Of a stretch of DNA of 7,987 nt, positions 5,145 through 7,987 are shown one piece after another. Numbering within the stretch: position 1 is the stretch's first letter; each line of letters starts with the position of its first letter. Under the pieces are notes generated by a model. The model saw nothing but the letters and a program-made list of their open reading frames with translations. It did not search any database and was not told the DNA's origin. The stretch lies in the NCBI GenBank assembly GCA_949740695.1, contig CATJIY010000060.1:1-7987 (forward strand), read 5' to 3'. A program made the translations under genes and the position numbers. The stretch is from an uncultured Eubacteriales bacterium. Its GTDB lineage: Bacteria > Bacillota > Clostridia > Oscillospirales > Butyricicoccaceae.

Positions 5145-6491
5145 TTACATTTGTGTTACCGCCTCCCGAACGGTCTGGGCCGCCTGCTGGGCCAGCTGCT
5201 CTACCAGGGCCTTGTCCCGGCCTTCTACCATCACCCGAACTTTGGGCTCCGTCCCCGAAGGACGAATCCCCCCCCGCCCCTGCCCGCCAAACCGCTGACG
5301 AATTTCCTCCGCCGCAGCCTGTACCTGAGGCAGACCGGCCACCTGCTGTTTAAGCCGGTTTTCTACCGGAACATTGATGGAAACTTGCGGATAGGTTTCC
5401 ATAGCCTGATTAAGCTCAGAAGCGGGCTTCCCGCTCATCTTTATAGCGCACAGCGCCTGCACCGCAGTGAGCTGACCGTCTCCCGTCGTGGCGAAATCAG
5501 ACAAAATCACATGACCTGACTGCTCGCCGCCTAAATTCCACCCCTGCTCCCGCATCTTCTCCAGAACATACCGATCTCCTACCTGCGTGGTAAGAATGGG
5601 GATATTCCGCTCTTTTAAAAAATCGTGGAGGCCCAAATTGGTCAAAATAGTGCCAACCACACCGCCTTTCATCCGTCCGGACCGCTTAAGCCCATCGGCC
5701 AGCAGGCCGATTAAATGGTCGCCGTCCATAATCTCGCCAGTTTCATCCACCAACAAACAACGGTCGGCGTCCCCGTCAAAAGCCACTCCCGCCGCATACC
5801 GGCCGGTACGCATCAGATCCTGAAGACTTTCGATATGGGTGCTGCCGCAGTCCTGGTTGATATTGATTCCGTCCGGTTCCCGATGAATCAATTTAGCATC
5901 CGCGCCAATGGCCCGGAACAAAGCCTCAGCGGTAGCGGTGGCCGCCCCATTGGCGCAATCTACCGCAATTCGCATGCCGGTAAGCCGGCAAGGCGCGCTC
6001 TCTGCCAGGTGCCGCACATAACAGTCCGCCGGATCTCCAGAAAAGGCTTTTGCGCCCCCTAACTGCTCCCCGGTGCGCTTTGGAAAGCTGCCGCCATCCA
6101 TAATGGCCTCCAACCGCTCCTCTTCCTGGTCAGTGAGTTTATAGCCCTCTCCTCCAAAAATTTTAATGCCATTATCGGCAAAAGGATTATGGCTAGCCGA
6201 AATCACAATGCCCGCATCCGCCTCTCCCTGGGCTGTAAGATAGGCTACCGCTGGTGTGGGTAAAATTCCCAAACTAGTGACGTCAGCTCCCGCTGAGCAG
6301 AGTCCAGCAGTAAGGGCCGCCTCCAACATGCCGCCGGAAATCCGGGTATCCCGGCCAATCAATACCCACGGCCGGCAGCCTTTCTCCTGTTCCAGCAAAG
6401 ATCCCAAAGCAAAGCCAGCCCGATAGGCCAGCCAAACGTCCAGTTCCTGATTAGCCACCCCTCTGATGCCATCGGTTCCAAAATATTTCAT
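5145..6491 (-). CDS. glmM: phosphoglucosamine mutase
   Basis: Interconverts glucosamine-6-phosphate and glucosamine-1-phosphate, the step after GlmS on the way to UDP-GlcNAc. The protein has 448 residues, the usual length, and the four-domain phosphohexomutase layout. It starts KYFGTDGIRGVAN. The active-site phosphoserine is Ser100 in ISASHNPFADNG (97-108). The Mg-binding loop is DGDADR (239-244). The sugar-binding motif GGEQSGH spans 321-327, and the phosphate-binding loop RPSGTEPKVRVM spans 410-421. The Ser-containing loop and the GGEQSGH form mark it as GlmM rather than a phosphoglucomutase/phosphomannomutase. GGGAG (6502-6498) sits 6 bases before the ATG. It follows ruvB after 43 bases with no terminator, so it is likely in the same transcript, and it ends at a clear terminator before the glmS leader. 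Confidence 0.97.
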   Translation of the reverse strand: MKYFGTDGIRGVANQELDVWLAYRAGFALGSLLEQEKGCRPWVLIGRDTRISGGMLEAALTAGLCSAGADVTSLGILPTPAVAYLTAQGEADAGIVISASHNPFADNGIKIFGGEGYKLTDQEEERLEAIMDGGSFPKRTGEQLGGAKAFSGDPADCYVRHLAESAPCRLTGMRIAVDCANGAATATAEALFRAIGADAKLIHREPDGININQDCGSTHIESLQDLMRTGRYAAGVAFDGDADRCLLVDETGEIMDGDHLIGLLADGLKRSGRMKGGVVGTILTNLGLHDFLKERNIPILTTQVGDRYVLEKMREQGWNLGGEQSGHVILSDFATTGDGQLTAVQALCAIKMSGKPASELNQAMETYPQVSINVPVENRLKQQVAGLPQVQAAAEEIRQRFGGQGRGGIRPSGTEPKVRVMVEGRDKALVEQLAQQAAQTVREAVTQM

Positions 6492-6534
6492 GATTCGCTC
6501 CCTTTCTTTCCAAAAAAGCGGTGATTTTCTATTA

Positions 6535-7569
6535 TTACAGCTCCAATTGCCCCTGAAATGGGATCCCTAGATGGTCATAAGCCCGCGGCGTAACGCAGCG
6601 GCCTCGAGGCGTCCGGTTCAAAAAACCAATCTGCATCAGATAGGGTTCGTATACATCCTCCAGCGTAACGCTTTCTTCCCCAATGGTGGCGGCCAAAGTT
6701 TCCAACCCCACCGGCCCGCCTCGAAAATTAACAATAATGCTCTCCAGCATCCGGCGGTCTGTGCGATCCAGTCCCAACCGGTCAATTTCCAGAGCCGAAA
6801 GAGCCAAATCAGCCATGGCCCGGTCCACCTGCCCGTTTCCCTTTACCTGGGCAAAATCCCGCACCCGCTTTAATATTCGATTGGCGATTCTAGGGGTCCC
6901 TCGAGACCGCCGGGCAATCTCCATGGAGCCAGAATCATCAATTTCCACGCCCAGGATGCCGGCGGTGCGGGTCACAATCCGTTGCAATTCTTCTGGAGTA
7001 TACAGTTCCAGCCGCAGCTGAACGCCAAATCGGTCCCGCAGAGGAGAAGACAACTGCCCCGCTCGGGTGGTAGCCCCAATTAAGGTGAACCGGGGCAGAT
7101 CCAGCCGGATAGACCGGGCCGCTGGACCTTTGCCGATAATAATATCCAAGGCATAATCCTCCATAGCGGGATAGAGCACTTCCTCCACACTGCGATTTAA
7201 CCGGTGAATTTCATCAATAAACAGCACGTCATTCTCATTTAAATTTGTAAGCAGCGCCGCCAAATCCCCTGCCTTTTCGATGGCAGGACCAGAGGTAATA
7301 CGGATATTAACCCCCATCTCATTGGAGATAATGCCCGCCAAGGTGGTTTTGCCCAAACCAGGCGGGCCATAAAGCAACACATGGTCCAGCGGCTCTGCCC
7401 GCAGCCGGGCCGCAGAAATATACACCTGCAAATTTTCCTTAGCCTTTTCCTGTCCGGTATAATCATTTAAAAGCCGGGGGCGCAGGCCGCCCTCCTGGTC
7501 GTCTTCTCGGTTCAAAACTGAGGATACAATGCGCTCCTCTTCCATTTGCTGTCCAAATTCGATGGCCAC
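6535..7569 (-). CDS. ruvB: Holliday junction branch-migration ATPase RuvB
   Basis: The hexameric AAA+ motor that, with RuvA, drives branch migration of Holliday junctions during recombinational repair. It has 344 residues, normal length. Key motifs are Walker A GPPGLGKT (68-75), Walker B FIDEIH (117-122), sensor 1 GATTRAG (165-171), the arginine-finger region SPLRDRFG (175-182), sensor 2 RGTPRIANR (223-231), and the C-terminal winged-helix DNA-binding motif LNRTPRGR (317-324). The start is GTG at 7569-7567, supported by AAGGAGG at 7583-7577 with 7-base spacing; the next in-frame ATG (codon 9) has no such site. It follows ruvA by 29 bases and precedes glmM by 43 bases, consistent with one operon. 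No LexA box is visible in the part of the operon shown. Confidence 0.98.
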   Translation of the reverse strand: MAIEFGQQMEEERIVSSVLNREDDQEGGLRPRLLNDYTGQEKAKENLQVYISAARLRAEPLDHVLLYGPPGLGKTTLAGIISNEMGVNIRITSGPAIEKAGDLAALLTNLNENDVLFIDEIHRLNRSVEEVLYPAMEDYALDIIIGKGPAARSIRLDLPRFTLIGATTRAGQLSSPLRDRFGVQLRLELYTPEELQRIVTRTAGILGVEIDDSGSMEIARRSRGTPRIANRILKRVRDFAQVKGNGQVDRAMADLALSALEIDRLGLDRTDRRMLESIIVNFRGGPVGLETLAATIGEESVTLEDVYEPYLMQIGFLNRTPRGRCVTPRAYDHLGIPFQGQLEL

Positions 7570-7576
7570 GGCCTTA

Positions 7577-7583
7577 CCTCCTT
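7577..7583 (-). promoter_or_regulatory. ribosome binding site that sets the GTG start of ruvB
   Basis: A near-perfect AAGGAGG lies in the 29-base ruvA-ruvB gap, 7 bases before a GTG codon. It decides the GTG at 7569 over the ATG eight codons later. Confidence 0.85.
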
Positions 7584-7598
7584 ATCATGGCTTTAGGG

Positions 7599-7987
7599 TT
7601 AAAACAGCCGTTTTAGCGCCGCCCGAACAATCTCGTCGGTGGCAAGGCCATTCAGCTCCACCCCCTGCAACGCGCCCATAGCCACCGCCCGGGGATAGCC
7701 TAACACCGCCAGCGCCGCCAGCGCGTCTTCCATAGCGCCGCCAGCCGCCGGAATACCAGGTAAAGCCGCGCCGCCGTTCCCCTCCTGCTCCAGCTGCTCC
7801 CGGCTCATCTTATCCTTCATTTCCAGCAAAATCCGCTGAGCCAGCTTTTTCCCCACGCCAGGAGCGGCGGTAAGGGCCTTTTCATCTCCGGAAATAACGC
7901 AAAGGGCCAGCTTTTCCGGCGTTACCGAACCCAACACCGCCAATGCGGCTTTGGGTCCTACTCCCGATACGGCGATCAACTGTTTAA
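7599..7987 (-). CDS. ruvA: Holliday junction DNA helicase subunit RuvA (3' part)
   Basis: The last 128 codons of ruvA; the 5' end lies beyond the right edge. RuvA is the tetrameric Holliday-junction-binding partner of RuvB. The visible part starts within domain II as KQLIAVSGVGPKAAL, where GVGPK is the first helix-hairpin-helix DNA-binding motif, followed by the second at APGVGKKLAQRILLEM. After an acidic, glycine/alanine-rich linker comes the C-terminal domain III (MEDALAALAVLGYPRAVAMGAL), which contacts RuvB in the family. The missing portion would be the N-terminal OB-fold domain, roughly 70 residues by comparison with the usual length of about 200. No start lies in the window: the codon at 7979-7977 is an internal TTG leucine. 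The stop at 7601-7599 is 29 bases before ruvB. Confidence 0.96.
   Translation of the reverse strand, partial: KQLIAVSGVGPKAALAVLGSVTPEKLALCVISGDEKALTAAPGVGKKLAQRILLEMKDKMSREQLEQEGNGGAALPGIPAAGGAMEDALAALAVLGYPRAVAMGALQGVELNGLATDEIVRAALKRLF

Noticed and set aside
4832..5353. Long plus-strand reading frame of 173 codons, rich in proline
   Set aside because: It lies antisense to the glmS ribozyme, the glmM terminator and the glmM 3' end. It has low-complexity, GC-driven composition, no good ribosome binding site and no recognisable domain.
1..7987. Mobile elements, CRISPR arrays, tRNA/rRNA genes or a new defence-type system
   Set aside because: No transposase, integrase, terminal inverted repeats, spaced short repeats or tRNA-like cloverleafs were seen. 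The genes are housekeeping or common accessory functions.

Overview
This window looks like ordinary chromosomal DNA from an anaerobic Firmicute, most likely class Clostridia and perhaps an Oscillospiraceae-type gut bacterium. The evidence is a clostridial 2[4Fe-4S] ferredoxin, a glmS gene led by a self-cleaving ribozyme (a mainly Gram-positive arrangement), strong AGGAGG-type ribosome binding sites, and moderately GC-rich coding sequence. The lineage is inferred from gene content only; there is no rRNA or other marker.

Layout. Positions 1-389, minus strand: the 5' end of a gene for a Clp N-domain protein (ClpC-like), preceded and overlapped by a 39-codon ORF. Positions 463-743, plus: promoter, ferredoxin gene and terminator, divergent from the Clp gene. 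Positions 834-2708, plus: promoter, an aspartate/glutamate racemase-family gene, a ten-helix EamA/DMT-type transporter and a very strong terminator. Positions 2873-7987, minus, converging on the transporter: ruvA (3' part), ruvB, glmM, terminator, glmS ribozyme, glmS. In transcription order the right half reads ruvA-ruvB-glmM-[terminator]-[ribozyme leader]-glmS.

How the genes work together. GlmS makes glucosamine-6-phosphate from fructose-6-phosphate and glutamine. GlmM isomerises it to glucosamine-1-phosphate, the precursor of UDP-GlcNAc for peptidoglycan. The glmS leader is read here as a glmS ribozyme, which in characterised examples senses glucosamine-6-phosphate and lowers glmS expression. 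RuvA and RuvB form the Holliday-junction branch-migration motor. The racemase (D-amino acid supply) and the transporter may be co-transcribed, since no terminator is visible between them, but a functional link is not shown.

The most noteworthy item is the 440-base glmM-glmS gap. It holds a terminator, a glmS ribozyme that appears enlarged by two extra hairpins, a candidate second terminator whose outer stem overlaps the ribozyme 3' end, and another hairpin just before the glmS ribosome binding site. I found no mobile element, CRISPR array, tRNA, rRNA or defence system, and nothing that amounts to a new multi-gene system.
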